Assembly (NCBI RefSeq): GCF_007993795.1 | Contig: NZ_CP042476.1 | Span: forward strand, 1,550,001-1,614,000 | Length of the DNA stretch: 64,000 nt | Reading direction: 5' to 3' | Origin: Antarcticibacterium arcticum | Lineage (GTDB): Bacteria; Bacteroidota; Bacteroidia; Flavobacteriales; Flavobacteriaceae | Part shown: piece after piece, positions 25,494 to 34,066 of the stretch | Position numbering within the stretch: the stretch's first letter is position 1 | Layout: every line of letters starts with the position of its first letter | Translations under genes and position numbers: made by a program | The notes under the pieces: model-generated | The model's database searches: none | What the model was told of the DNA's origin: nothing | The model's input: the letters and a program-made list of their open reading frames with translations, nothing else

Positions 25494-27026
25494 CTATTCC
25501 CATTCAATTGTTGCAGGCGGTTTTGAACTTATGTCGTATACCACTCTATTAACGCCTTTAACCCGATTTATTATAGTATTTGATGTTTTTTGAAGAAAGT
25601 CATAGGGCAGGTTCACCCAATCTGCCGTCATGCCGTCAGTAGATTCTACTGCCCGTAAGGCCACCACTTTTTCATAGGTTCTTTCATCTCCCATAACTCC
25701 TACAGAACTCACCGGCAATAAAATTGCACCGGCCTGCCAAACTTTATCATATAACATCCATTCTTTAAGCCCGTTGATAAATATTGCATCAACTTCCTGT
25801 AAGATCCTCACCTTTTCAGCAGTTACATCTCCCAGGATCCTGATAGCAAGTCCCGGGCCGGGAAATGGGTGCCTTCCCAGGATCTCGGTAGAAATTTCAA
25901 GTTCGGCCCCTACTCTTCTTACCTCATCTTTAAACAACATTCTTAAAGGCTCTACCACCTCAAGTTTCATAAAGTCCGGCAGTCCGCCAACATTATGATG
26001 GGACTTTATTGTTGCTGAAGGGCCTCCGTTAACCGAAACCGATTCAATAACATCGGGATAAATTGTTCCCTGGGCCAGATATTTTACATCTTCTATAAGG
26101 TGTGCCTCATCATCAAAAACTTCAATGAACGCATTCCCGATCGCTTTCCTTTTCTCTTCGGGATCACTAAGTCCAGCCAGGGCATCCAAGAAACGTGCCG
26201 AAGCATCTACTCCCTTTACGTTTAAGCCCATGTGCTTATATTGGTCCAATACACTTTCAAACTCCCCTTTTCTTAAAAGGCCGTTATTTACGAAAATACA
26301 ATACAGGTTGGTGCCAATTGCCTTGTGAAGTAATACCGCTGCAACAGATGAATCTACACCCCCGCTAAGGCCAAGAACTACTTTATCTTCTCCAATTCTT
26401 TCTTTTAACTGAGATACCGTCATTCCCACGAAAGCTTCGGGAGTCCAGGTTTGAGGTACTCCCGCTATTTTTACCAAAAAGTTTTCCAGCAACTGCTTTC
26501 CGTCTGTGGAGTGATAAACTTCAGGATGAAATTGTATTGCAAAGGTTTGTTCGTCTTCAAACCTGTATGCGGCATTTAAAACGTCTGGCGTACTCGCCAA
26601 TCTCACACTATTAGTTGGTAATTCTTTGATTGTATCACTATGGCTCATCCACACCTGAGAATTTTCATGGATATTCTCAAATAATGGTTCAGCATCTTTG
26701 ATTAAAGAAAGATGAGCCCTGCCATACTCACGTATTTCTGAAGCTTCTACTTTCCCGCCGTTAAAATGGGCAAGGTATTGGGCACCATAACATACCGCCA
26801 GCACCGGTAATTTCTTCCGGATATTTAACAGGTCCGGATGCGGGGCATCTTCCCCTCTTACAGAGAAAGGACTCCCGGACAGGATTACCGCCTTAAAACC
26901 TGATAGATCCTGAGGAACTTTGTTGTAGGGATGAATTTCACAGTAAATGTTAAGCTCTCTTACCCGCCTTGCTATCAATTGCGTGTACTGCGAGCCAAAA
27001 TCTAAAATAAGTACGTTTTTTTGCAT
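25494..27026 (-). CDS. guaA: GMP synthase (glutamine-hydrolysing)
   Basis: Converts XMP to GMP. The amidotransferase domain (1 to about 195) has the nucleophile in PVLAVCYGAQYLAH and the His/Glu pair in IQFHPEVYHS. The ATP-pyrophosphatase domain begins around 205 with the PP-loop VVLGLSGGVDSSVAAVLL. The dimerisation domain ends KPPATIEWE, the invariant GuaA C-terminus. I start at the ATG at 27026 (MQKNVLILDFGSQYTQL), 510 residues, since the longer form would need a TTG. A -7 box lies directly against the start codon. The LysM gene follows 60 bp downstream. Confidence 0.96.
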   Translation of the reverse strand: MQKNVLILDFGSQYTQLIARRVRELNIYCEIHPYNKVPQDLSGFKAVILSGSPFSVRGEDAPHPDLLNIRKKLPVLAVCYGAQYLAHFNGGKVEASEIREYGRAHLSLIKDAEPLFENIHENSQVWMSHSDTIKELPTNSVRLASTPDVLNAAYRFEDEQTFAIQFHPEVYHSTDGKQLLENFLVKIAGVPQTWTPEAFVGMTVSQLKERIGEDKVVLGLSGGVDSSVAAVLLHKAIGTNLYCIFVNNGLLRKGEFESVLDQYKHMGLNVKGVDASARFLDALAGLSDPEEKRKAIGNAFIEVFDDEAHLIEDVKYLAQGTIYPDVIESVSVNGGPSATIKSHHNVGGLPDFMKLEVVEPLRMLFKDEVRRVGAELEISTEILGRHPFPGPGLAIRILGDVTAEKVRILQEVDAIFINGLKEWMLYDKVWQAGAILLPVSSVGVMGDERTYEKVVALRAVESTDGMTADWVNLPYDFLQKTSNTIINRVKGVNRVVYDISSKPPATIEWE

Positions 27027-27029
27027 AGG

Positions 27030-27037
27030 CAAAAGTA
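27030..27037 (-). promoter_or_regulatory. Putative -7 box abutting the guaA start
   Basis: On the minus strand this is TACTTTTG, a perfect TAnnTTTG match that ends 3 nt before the guaA ATG. Use of this box would make guaA leaderless or nearly so. No -33 element is seen at the usual spacing. Confidence 0.35.
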
Positions 27038-27104
27038 AGAATTTGAAACAATAATGACCTAGCGCTTCCTTATTTTTATACCTTTAAAACTTACACATAA
27101 GCCT

Positions 27105-27830
27105 ATGAGATATTTAAGCGCGATCATTTTTGCTGTGGCTATTGTACTGGCAGCCTTCTTCCTTGGCAATGCATATGTAAAAAGAGCGCAGCCAAAAGGT
27201 GTTATTTCAGTAACAGGATCTGGGAGTGAAAATTTTACTTCAGATCTTATTGTTTGGGAAGGCCAGTTCAATCGAATGAGCCCTAATTTAAAACAGGCTT
27301 ATGAAGAGCTGAATGCAGATAAAGAAAGGGTGAGAAAATATCTGGTAGATAAGGGTATTAAGGACGAGTTTTTCGTTTTTAATTCTGTCCAAACCATTGA
27401 GCAACAGGAGAACCAGTACCAGAATGGAAATTACGTAGGCAGTATTTTCAAAGGATATGAGTTGATCCAATCTGTCAAGATCGAATCTGAGGACGTAGAG
27501 CTAGTAGAAAGCGTCTCCCGGGAGATAACGGAACTTTTAAATTTAGGTGTTCAATTCAATTCCTCCCCACCCCGTTATTACTATACCAAAATTGCCGATC
27601 TAAAGATTGAAATGATCTCAAAGGCAACGGATGATGCCAGATTACGTGCCGAAAAAATTGCTGAAAACAGCGGAGAAAAACTGGGAGACCTTAACAGTGC
27701 TTCCATGGGGGTATTCCAGATCACCGGGCAAAATAGCGGAGAGGATTACAGCTGGAGCGGAGCCTATAATACCCAGGATAAAAAGAAAACAGCCTCCATT
27801 ACCATGCGGCTGGAATATGAAGTGGATTAA
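27105..27830 (+). CDS. SIMPL domain (DUF541) protein
   Basis: 241 residues with an N-terminal membrane anchor or signal sequence (about 5-24) and a SIMPL/DUF541 domain. Recognisable parts are ISVTGSGSENFTSDLIVWEGQF, the central helix LKQAYEELNADKERVRKYL, and the duplicated alpha/beta half KATDDARLRAEKIAENSGEKLG ahead of the closing strand ASITMRLEYEV. Bacterial members sit in the periplasm; their function is not settled. It lies in the 868-bp interval before the oxidase gene as an apparent single gene, with a -7-like TACCTTTA at 27079-27086. Confidence 0.85.
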   Translation: MRYLSAIIFAVAIVLAAFFLGNAYVKRAQPKGVISVTGSGSENFTSDLIVWEGQFNRMSPNLKQAYEELNADKERVRKYLVDKGIKDEFFVFNSVQTIEQQENQYQNGNYVGSIFKGYELIQSVKIESEDVELVESVSREITELLNLGVQFNSSPPRYYYTKIADLKIEMISKATDDARLRAEKIAENSGEKLGDLNSASMGVFQITGQNSGEDYSWSGAYNTQDKKKTASITMRLEYEVD

Positions 27831-27894
27831 AAAATATTTGCTGTTTTTTCCTTAAATTTATGGGAACTCGTAATTTTCAATAAATCTTACAACA

Positions 27895-28446
27895 ATGTTA
27901 ATGATAGAGGACCTTTTTAAGGAAACCTGGAGAGAACTGGAACAGGCCCCGTCAACTCCAGATCATCCTTTTAGTTTGTGTTGCCTGGCAACAAATGACT
28001 TAAATGGCGGCATTAAACAGCGCCTGGTAAATTTTAGAAAGCTTACCTCCCAACAAAACCTTTTGTTTTATACAGATTCCCGATCTGCCAAAATAGACCA
28101 GCTGCAGAAGAATGACGGTGCGAGCGTACTTTTTTATAATCCCGTGCTTCAACTCCAAATTTTTATTCGGGGTAGGATAGTAATACATAACCAGGGGAAA
28201 TTATGGGATGACCACCGGGTAAAGATTGAAGGAAGGTCTCTTCAGGATTACAATACCCAATATGCCCCGGGCAAGCATATTAAAAACCCATTGGATGTAA
28301 AAAGGACCCAGGATCTTAATTTTGCCCTTTTGGAATTAAAACCTGAAGTAGTTGAATATCTAAAATTACGCATAGAACCCAACCGGCTGCGGGCATTATT
28401 CACCAAAAAAGAAGGCGAATGGGAAAAGACTTTTTTAATTCCTTAA
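27895..28446 (+). CDS. Pyridoxamine 5'-phosphate oxidase-related FMN-binding protein
   Basis: 183-residue split-barrel flavoprotein. FSLCCLATNDLNGGIKQRLVNFRKL, LLFYTDSRSAKIDQL and ASVLFYNPVLQLQIFIRGR are the FMN-contact regions of this family. The C-terminus has LRIEPNRLRALFTKKEG-like residues (the RLR turn). It is shorter than true PdxH (about 215) and lacks an obvious PdxH C-terminal signature, so I call it a PNPOx-related protein rather than pdxH. Start at 27895 gives MLMIEDLF; the ATG at 27901 is equally possible. It is followed by the TonB-receptor locus after 112 bp. Confidence 0.8.
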   Translation: MLMIEDLFKETWRELEQAPSTPDHPFSLCCLATNDLNGGIKQRLVNFRKLTSQQNLLFYTDSRSAKIDQLQKNDGASVLFYNPVLQLQIFIRGRIVIHNQGKLWDDHRVKIEGRSLQDYNTQYAPGKHIKNPLDVKRTQDLNFALLELKPEVVEYLKLRIEPNRLRALFTKKEGEWEKTFLIP

Positions 28447-28535
28447 TAACCGGTAAAAATTAAATCCCTCGCATTTCATCCTAAAATTTCTACGGTTCAG
28501 ATCTTATTATTACGTGTTCCTGTGACTTCATTGCA

Positions 28536-28554
28536 CATTTGTTCGAAACAAATG
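28536..28554 (+). promoter_or_regulatory. 19-bp palindrome just before the TonB receptor start
   Basis: Perfect inverted repeat CATTTGTT-CGA-AACAAATG ending 4 nt before the ATG at 28559. It overlaps CACATTTG (28534-28541), a near match to the TAnnTTTG -7 box, so a protein bound here could block the promoter or the start. It looks like an operator, but its regulator is unknown. Confidence 0.5.
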
Positions 28555-28558
28555 AACA

Positions 28559-30706
28559 ATGAAACATATAATTATTTCCGGCTTTTTATTTCTAAACCTG
28601 TTTTCATATCTACACGCACAAAATATAATATCTGGAGTAGTGGGTGATACGCGGGGAAATCCTGTTTTTGGGGCAAACGTATATCTTCATGGCACCTATG
28701 ACGGAGCTACCACCCTGGAAGATGGGAGTTTTATATTTTCTTCCTCCCAAACCGGCACGGTCGCACTTGTAGTTTCATATCTATCTTACAGAGAGTACCG
28801 CAGGGAAGGCACTCCTAATGAATTTGTAAATATAAATATTACCCTCCGGGAAGACCTTAATTCTCTGGATGCTGTGGTAATTTCAGCAGGGACTTTTAAT
28901 GCGGGGGAAAAGGCACGGGTCTCTGTATTAAAACCTCTGGACATAGTAACCACTGCAGGCAGTGCCGGAGATATAATTGCTGCCCTACAAACTTTGCCGG
29001 GCACACAGAATGTGGGAGAAAGCGGCCGGTTATTTGTGAGGGGTGGGGATGCGGGGGAAACCCAAACCTTTGTTGATGGCCTAAGAGTCCCGCAACCCTA
29101 CACTGCTTCGGTTCAAAACCTACCGTCCCGGGGCAGGTTCTCCCCTTTTTTGTTCAGTGGAATTTCTTTTTCAACGGGAGGCTATAGCGCAGAATATGGT
29201 GATGCTTTATCGTCGGTTTTACTGCTTGAAACCAGGGACCGGGTGGAAGAAGAGAAAACTGAAATCTCCCTTATGAGCGTTGGAATTTCCCTGGGTCATA
29301 TAGAAAAATGGGACAAACGCTCCCTTAATATCAATACCTCCTATATTAATCTTGCACCCTACCAGGTTCTGGTTCCCGAAAACCTTGATTGGAACAAAGC
29401 TTATGAATCTTTGGCAGGAGAAGCCATCTATAGGCAAGAGTTCAAAAATGGGCTTTGGAAGGTGTACACCGCATTTGATGCCGCCGAATTCGATTTTAAC
29501 CGTGAGAATATTGATACAGCCTTATCCCAAAACGTAAAACTTAAAAACAAAAATTTCTATTTAAACACTTCATATAGGGGTACGATATGGAACAACTGGC
29601 AACTTTTTACAGGTATTAGTCAGGGGCACAGTGAGAATTTAACCAGCCTGGATGAAAGAAATATTGAAAACCAGGAGAACGCCTTTCATTTTAAAGCGAA
29701 TCTCGGAAAAAGGATCTCAAACGGGGTACGCCTGGTGGGTGGTATTGATTACTTCAGGACAGGATTTGAAGAAGTTTACAGCGCTGCACCCTCCCCTATT
29801 TCAACCTCCGGATTTAACCTGCAACAGTTTGCAGCGTTTGCAGAAGCAGATGTGCTGTTTTCCCGGAATCTTGCCGCGAAAGTTGGTTTAAGATATTCTT
29901 ATTATGATGAAATGGAAGAAGCCGGTATAAGTCCGCGAATTTCAGCGGCATACCGCATTAATGAAAACGCACAGCTTTCCGCCGCAATGGGGAAATTTGT
30001 ACAAAGCCCGGGGCAGGATTACTTAAAATTCACCTCTGATATTTGTACCGAAGAAGCCTCCCATTTCATCCTTAATTTCCAATATCAGAAAGAACGTCGC
30101 CTCTTGCGTGCCGAAATTTTTCAGAAGGATTATTCAAATTTGATAAAATTCGAAACAGGTTCCCCGGGCTTCAATAATAATGGAAGTGCTTACGCAAGAG
30201 GTCTTGATCTTTTTTGGAGGGATGATAAAACCATAAAAAATCTTGAATATTGGTTTTCATATTCCTTCATTGACACCAAACGGGATTACCGGGATTATCG
30301 TGAGAAAGTTACCCCTTATTTTGTTGCGCCGCATTCCGCATCTCTTGTAACTAAATACTGGGTTCAGGCCTGGAGGTCTCAAATGGGGTTCAGTTATAAT
30401 TACAGCGCCGGCAGGCCTTTTAATGATCCCAATACCACACAATTTATGAGCGGCAGGACAAAGGATTTCAATAACCTGAGTTTTAACTGGGCCTACCTTT
30501 TAAGTTCGCAGAAAATACTGTACTTCTCTGTTTCCAATGTCCTGGGGCACAAAAATATATTTGGATATGAATATGCCGGAACCCGGGATCTAAATGGGAA
30601 TTTTAGAAGCAGGGCAATAACCCCAACTGCCGACAGGTTTTTCTTCGTAGGTTTTTTCTGGACCCTAAGCGATAACAAAGCCAGCAATCAACTTGAAAAT
30701 CTTTAA
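28559..30706 (+). CDS. TonB-dependent outer-membrane receptor with carboxypeptidase-regulatory-like domain
   Basis: 715 residues. A signal peptide (ending YLHA) is followed by a CarboxypepD_reg-like beta domain (about 22-100: ISGVVGDTRGNPVFGANVYLHGT), then the plug domain (about 105-220) with AGDIIAALQTLPGTQNVGE and RLFVRGGDAGETQTFVDG. The remainder is the 22-strand barrel, ending in an aromatic strand (FFFVGFFWTL) followed by a short tail. No TonB-box or partner SusD was found next door, so the cargo is unknown; metal chelates, heme or small peptides are all possible. The gene opens a locus with a secreted TPR protein and a LytS/LytTR pair. Confidence 0.92.
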   Translation: MKHIIISGFLFLNLFSYLHAQNIISGVVGDTRGNPVFGANVYLHGTYDGATTLEDGSFIFSSSQTGTVALVVSYLSYREYRREGTPNEFVNINITLREDLNSLDAVVISAGTFNAGEKARVSVLKPLDIVTTAGSAGDIIAALQTLPGTQNVGESGRLFVRGGDAGETQTFVDGLRVPQPYTASVQNLPSRGRFSPFLFSGISFSTGGYSAEYGDALSSVLLLETRDRVEEEKTEISLMSVGISLGHIEKWDKRSLNINTSYINLAPYQVLVPENLDWNKAYESLAGEAIYRQEFKNGLWKVYTAFDAAEFDFNRENIDTALSQNVKLKNKNFYLNTSYRGTIWNNWQLFTGISQGHSENLTSLDERNIENQENAFHFKANLGKRISNGVRLVGGIDYFRTGFEEVYSAAPSPISTSGFNLQQFAAFAEADVLFSRNLAAKVGLRYSYYDEMEEAGISPRISAAYRINENAQLSAAMGKFVQSPGQDYLKFTSDICTEEASHFILNFQYQKERRLLRAEIFQKDYSNLIKFETGSPGFNNNGSAYARGLDLFWRDDKTIKNLEYWFSYSFIDTKRDYRDYREKVTPYFVAPHSASLVTKYWVQAWRSQMGFSYNYSAGRPFNDPNTTQFMSGRTKDFNNLSFNWAYLLSSQKILYFSVSNVLGHKNIFGYEYAGTRDLNGNFRSRAITPTADRFFFVGFFWTLSDNKASNQLENL

Positions 30707-30828
30707 GACAGGATGGTACAGGGGATTCCACAATTCATCCTGAAATTTCAACACTTGGGTAACAGGAAATATTTTTCTTCCCGCATTCTTTCAACATTTG
30801 TATAACACTAACATTAAATACTAATATT

Positions 30829-31449
30829 ATGGATAAGCTAATTATTATTTTGATCCTTATGGTCTCCGGGATTGTACGGGGACAGGGAAATTTTTACGAT
30901 GGAATGAATAAGGGTATGGAGCTCTGGAAAACAGGACAAACAGAAGAAGCTTCGGCTATATTTGAAAGGATAGCAGCTGCAGAGAAAGAAAGCTGGTTAC
31001 CCAATTATTATGTAGCAATGGTTAATACTACTTCTGCATTTAAAGAAAAAGATTTCAACCAGCTAAACAAATACCTTACCCGGGCCCAGAGTGCGTTAGA
31101 TAAGGAATTGGCGAAACATCCCAATAACGCAGAGCTCCTGGTACTACAGGCAATGGTTCATACAGCCTGGATAGCATATGATCCAATGTCTTATGGCGCA
31201 AGTTTATCTGGTAAAGTTTCACAATTGTATGCGCGGGCAGAGCAATTATCACCCGAAAATCCCCGGGTAGTACTTGGAAAAGCTCAATTTGAAATGGGAT
31301 CTGCCCAATTCTTTGGCACAGACCTTTCACCTATATGTACCAAATTAGAGCGATCTATAGATCTTTTTGATAACTTTAGTCCGGAATCCTCTTTTCACCC
31401 CAACTGGGGGAAAAACCAGGCATTGGAATCACTTAGCAATTGTAAGTGA
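30829..31449 (+). CDS. Secreted TPR-like protein of unknown function
   Basis: 206 residues with a signal peptide (cleavage near IVRGQ). The mature chain is helical with TPR-like pairs: MNKGMELWKTGQTEEASAIFERIAA, LNKYLTRAQSALDKELAKHPNNAELLVLQAM and LYARAEQLSPENPRVVLGKAQ. It is about the length of the small TPR lipoprotein-like proteins found beside TonB receptors in Flavobacteriaceae, but it has no lipobox. It starts 122 bp after the receptor and ends 19 bp before the kinase gene, so it is likely co-transcribed with the kinase. Proposed role (inference): periplasmic partner of the receptor or the kinase. Confidence 0.72.
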   Translation: MDKLIIILILMVSGIVRGQGNFYDGMNKGMELWKTGQTEEASAIFERIAAAEKESWLPNYYVAMVNTTSAFKEKDFNQLNKYLTRAQSALDKELAKHPNNAELLVLQAMVHTAWIAYDPMSYGASLSGKVSQLYARAEQLSPENPRVVLGKAQFEMGSAQFFGTDLSPICTKLERSIDLFDNFSPESSFHPNWGKNQALESLSNCK

Positions 31450-31468
31450 TACCTCTAAACACTCACAA

Positions 31469-32806
31469 ATGAAAGGCAATTTAAATATATTTTTTACCGG
31501 CATATTAATAGGATTTACCTTATTCATTATTTCGCTGGTATTTTCTGTGATAACCCAGGATACAATGGTATTCAATATTGATTTGTTGCAGGAATTGGGC
31601 CTTTATATTTTGTATAGTGTTCCCTTAACTTTTGTCAATGGTTATTTCTTCAATGTTATAAATCACCGCATTGCCCGGGAAAAATATAAAAAATTTAAAT
31701 TCATCTTTGGGCTTGCAGGAGCGGTTCTTTTTACGCTCATAACATTATTTATTGTACGGGCAATTCACAAAATTGTAATTGAAAAAAACACGTATAGCGA
31801 GTTCCTGAATTCAGAAAATTCCCTGTTCTATTTTTCAGCTTTGCTGGTATCCCTGGTAATCACACTTTTCTTCCATGCGCTGTATTTTTATAAAGAGCTA
31901 CAGGAGAAAAAAGTAAAGGAGCAGCAGGTAATAGCCGGTACGGCTTCTGCAAAGTTTGAAAGTTTAAAGAACCAGATTGATCCTCATTTCCTGTTCAATA
32001 GCTTAAATGTATTAAGCTCCCTTATCGAGGAAAATCCGGATAATGCACAAAAATTCACCACTTCCCTTTCCAAGGTTTACAGGTATGTACTGGAACAAAA
32101 GGACAAGGAATTGGTTAGTGTGGAAGAGGAACTCGCATTTGCACGTACCTATATGAACCTTCTGGGAATGAGGTTTGAAAACAGCCTTTTTTATGAAGTT
32201 CCCCATGAGCTGGTAAATCCCGAGGCGCGGGTGGTACCACTTTCCCTGCAGTTATTGCTGGAAAATGCTATAAAACACAATATTGTAAGTGAAACCAGGC
32301 CTCTTCATATTCGTATTTACGAAGAAGGCAATTACCTGGTAGTGGAAAACAATTTTCAAAAAAAGGAAGTTCTCAATCCCCGCCGGGGAGTTGGCCTTGC
32401 GAACATTATAAACAGATATCACATTGTCACCAACCGTAAAGTTGTGATAGATCAAAATTCAAAAGTATTTCAGGTAAAACTACCAATACTCACGCAAAAA
32501 ATTTCAGTTATGGAAACTATTTTAACAACAGAAAATAATGCCTATTATAAAGCAAAAGAACGGGTGAAAGAAATCAAGGAATTCTACGGAAACCTTATCT
32601 CTTATTGTATAGTTATCCCAATTCTTATTTTTATCAACTATTATACTTACTGGGAGTTCCAGTGGTTCTGGTTTCCGCTTTTTGGCTGGGGGCTGGGGTT
32701 AACCATTCACGGATTTTCAGTATTTGGATATGGTTCCAACTGGGAAGAGCGTAAGATCGCAGAATTAATGGCTAAAGAAAAACAACAAAATAAAACATGG
32801 AAATAA
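31469..32806 (+). CDS. LytS-type sensor histidine kinase with C-terminal 2TM domain
   Basis: 445 residues. Four membrane helices span about 5-140, with no large periplasmic sensor domain. The His_kinase core follows: QIDPHFLFNSLNVLSSLIEENP (phospho-acceptor His), QLLLENAIKHNIV (N box) and RRGVGLANIINRY (G box). After the ATPase region comes a second membrane module, about 360-440: AYYKAKERVKEIKEFYGNL, two helices, then NWEERKIAELM, the 2TM-domain pattern. I start at the ATG at 31469, because the longer frame from 31367 overlaps the TPR gene. The stop overlaps the next ATG (TAATG), so the two are translationally coupled. Cognate regulator is the LytTR gene at 33181. Confidence 0.9.
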   Translation: MKGNLNIFFTGILIGFTLFIISLVFSVITQDTMVFNIDLLQELGLYILYSVPLTFVNGYFFNVINHRIAREKYKKFKFIFGLAGAVLFTLITLFIVRAIHKIVIEKNTYSEFLNSENSLFYFSALLVSLVITLFFHALYFYKELQEKKVKEQQVIAGTASAKFESLKNQIDPHFLFNSLNVLSSLIEENPDNAQKFTTSLSKVYRYVLEQKDKELVSVEEELAFARTYMNLLGMRFENSLFYEVPHELVNPEARVVPLSLQLLLENAIKHNIVSETRPLHIRIYEEGNYLVVENNFQKKEVLNPRRGVGLANIINRYHIVTNRKVVIDQNSKVFQVKLPILTQKISVMETILTTENNAYYKAKERVKEIKEFYGNLISYCIVIPILIFINYYTYWEFQWFWFPLFGWGLGLTIHGFSVFGYGSNWEERKIAELMAKEKQQNKTWK

Positions 32807-33126
32807 TGGAAAGAAATTATCAGGAAGATCCCGGGTACAAAGCTGCCCAAAAAAGGGTTAAGGATATCAAAGGTTTTTACGTACACTTAATTGTATACCT
32901 TTTTGTAAATGTCTTTTTGATCTTAGCCAATACAGAATTCACAAAATTTGGGAACTGGAATCTTGAAATGTCCAATTTCTATACTGCATTGTTCTGGGGA
33001 ATTGGATTGGCGGCACATTGGGCCGGCGTTTTTGGCCCCGGACTTTTCCTGGGGAAAAATTGGGAGGAACGCAAGATCAAGGAACTCATGGAAAAAGACA
33101 GGGAACAGATGGAAAAATGGGAATAA
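32806..33126 (+). CDS. 2TM domain protein
   Basis: 106-residue membrane protein consisting only of a 2TM domain: DPGYKAAQKRVKDIKGFYVHL, two helices, then NWEERKIKELMEKDREQ. It closely mirrors the C-terminal module of the kinase immediately upstream, so the pair looks like a duplication. The start is taken at the ATG at 32806, which overlaps the kinase stop (TAATG). An ATG at 32797 (adding MEI) is also possible. The role is probably in transmembrane signalling with the kinase (inference from position). Confidence 0.82.
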   Translation: MERNYQEDPGYKAAQKRVKDIKGFYVHLIVYLFVNVFLILANTEFTKFGNWNLEMSNFYTALFWGIGLAAHWAGVFGPGLFLGKNWEERKIKELMEKDREQMEKWE

Positions 33127-33180
33127 TTCTTTTTTGGATTGCTTTATCCCGATTTTCAATTTTAAAAATTTATCATACGA

Positions 33181-33951
33181 ATGACTGCAGTAATAATTGA
33201 AGATGAAAAACCCGCCGCACGGCGACTTAACCGAATGCTGGACCACTTGCAGGTGAATGTTCTGGAGACACTGCATTCGGTAGAAGAATCAAAGAAATGG
33301 TTCCTTGAGAATGAGCATCCCGAAGTGATCTTCCTGGACATTCAGCTTAGCGATGGGCTTTCCTTTGAGATCTTTGAAGGCTCTATGATCAAAAGCGCCA
33401 TAATTTTTACTACTGCGTATGATGAGTATGCCCTGCAGGCATTTAAGCTGAATAGTATAGATTATATACTTAAACCTATAGATGAGGAAGAACTATCACT
33501 TGCGGTAAAAAAATACAGGAATTTAAAGGAAACCTACAGCGGGAGCCAGGTCCAATCTGTTCAGCTTAATTTTGAGGACATTAAAAAACTCCTGGTGCAT
33601 CCCATGGAACGCGATTACAAGAAGAGGTTCACAGTAAAAGTGGGACAACATCTAAAAATGATAAATATTGAGGAAATATGCTGTTTTTACAGTGAAAATA
33701 AAGGCACCTATATTTTAACTTCTGAGGGCCGGAATTATTTAATGGAAACTACCATGGACCAACTGGAAGATGAACTTCCGCCGGATACTTTCTTTCGGGT
33801 AAACCGAAAATTCTACATAAATATTAATTCCATCAGGGACATTATAGCATATTCCAATTCCCGGTTAAAAATAAAACTTCACCATACCACAGATGAAGAA
33901 ATAATTGTGGCCAGGGAGAGGGTGAAGGATTTTAAAGCATGGTTGGCGTAG
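33181..33951 (+). CDS. LytTR-family response regulator
   Basis: 256 residues. The receiver domain (1 to about 118) has the acidic pair in VIIEDEKPAARR, the phosphorylated Asp in EVIFLDIQLSDG (about residue 52), Thr in FTTAYDEYA and Lys in YILKPID. The LytTR DNA-binding domain (about 150-255) has FTVKVGQHLKMINIEEICCF, ENKGTYILTSEGRNYLM and FRVNRKFYINI. Such pairs with LytS kinases bind direct repeats upstream of target genes. The likely targets include the TonB receptor at the head of the locus (inference). It starts 54 bp after the 2TM gene. An array of 7-bp repeats begins 7 bp after its stop. Confidence 0.93.
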   Translation: MTAVIIEDEKPAARRLNRMLDHLQVNVLETLHSVEESKKWFLENEHPEVIFLDIQLSDGLSFEIFEGSMIKSAIIFTTAYDEYALQAFKLNSIDYILKPIDEEELSLAVKKYRNLKETYSGSQVQSVQLNFEDIKKLLVHPMERDYKKRFTVKVGQHLKMINIEEICCFYSENKGTYILTSEGRNYLMETTMDQLEDELPPDTFFRVNRKFYININSIRDIIAYSNSRLKIKLHHTTDEEIIVARERVKDFKAWLA

Positions 33952-33957
33952 GCTGAC

Positions 33958-34010
33958 AGTTGTGGGTTGTGAGTTGTGGGTTGTGAGTTGTGGGTTGTGA
34001 GTTGTGGGTT
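33958..34010. repeat. Heptamer array A1: alternating AGTTGTG / GGTTGTG
   Basis: Seven full 7-bp units and a 4-nt remnant, strictly alternating A and G at the first position, so the array can also be read as a 14-bp unit. It begins 7 bp after the LytTR stop. This gap of about 180 bp to the tRNA has no other feature except the two further arrays and the terminator listed below. Confidence 0.9.
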
Positions 34011-34017
34011 AAAAAAA

Positions 34018-34045
34018 AGTGGAGAGTGGAGAGTGGAAAGTCGCG
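34018..34045. repeat. Heptamer array A2: AGTGGAR
   Basis: Four 7-bp units (AGTGGAG, AGTGGAG, AGTGGAA, AGTCGCG) separated from array A1 by a run of eight A. The last unit has decayed. Confidence 0.75.
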
Positions 34046-34066
34046 ACCTGTTTACCTGTCTCTATA

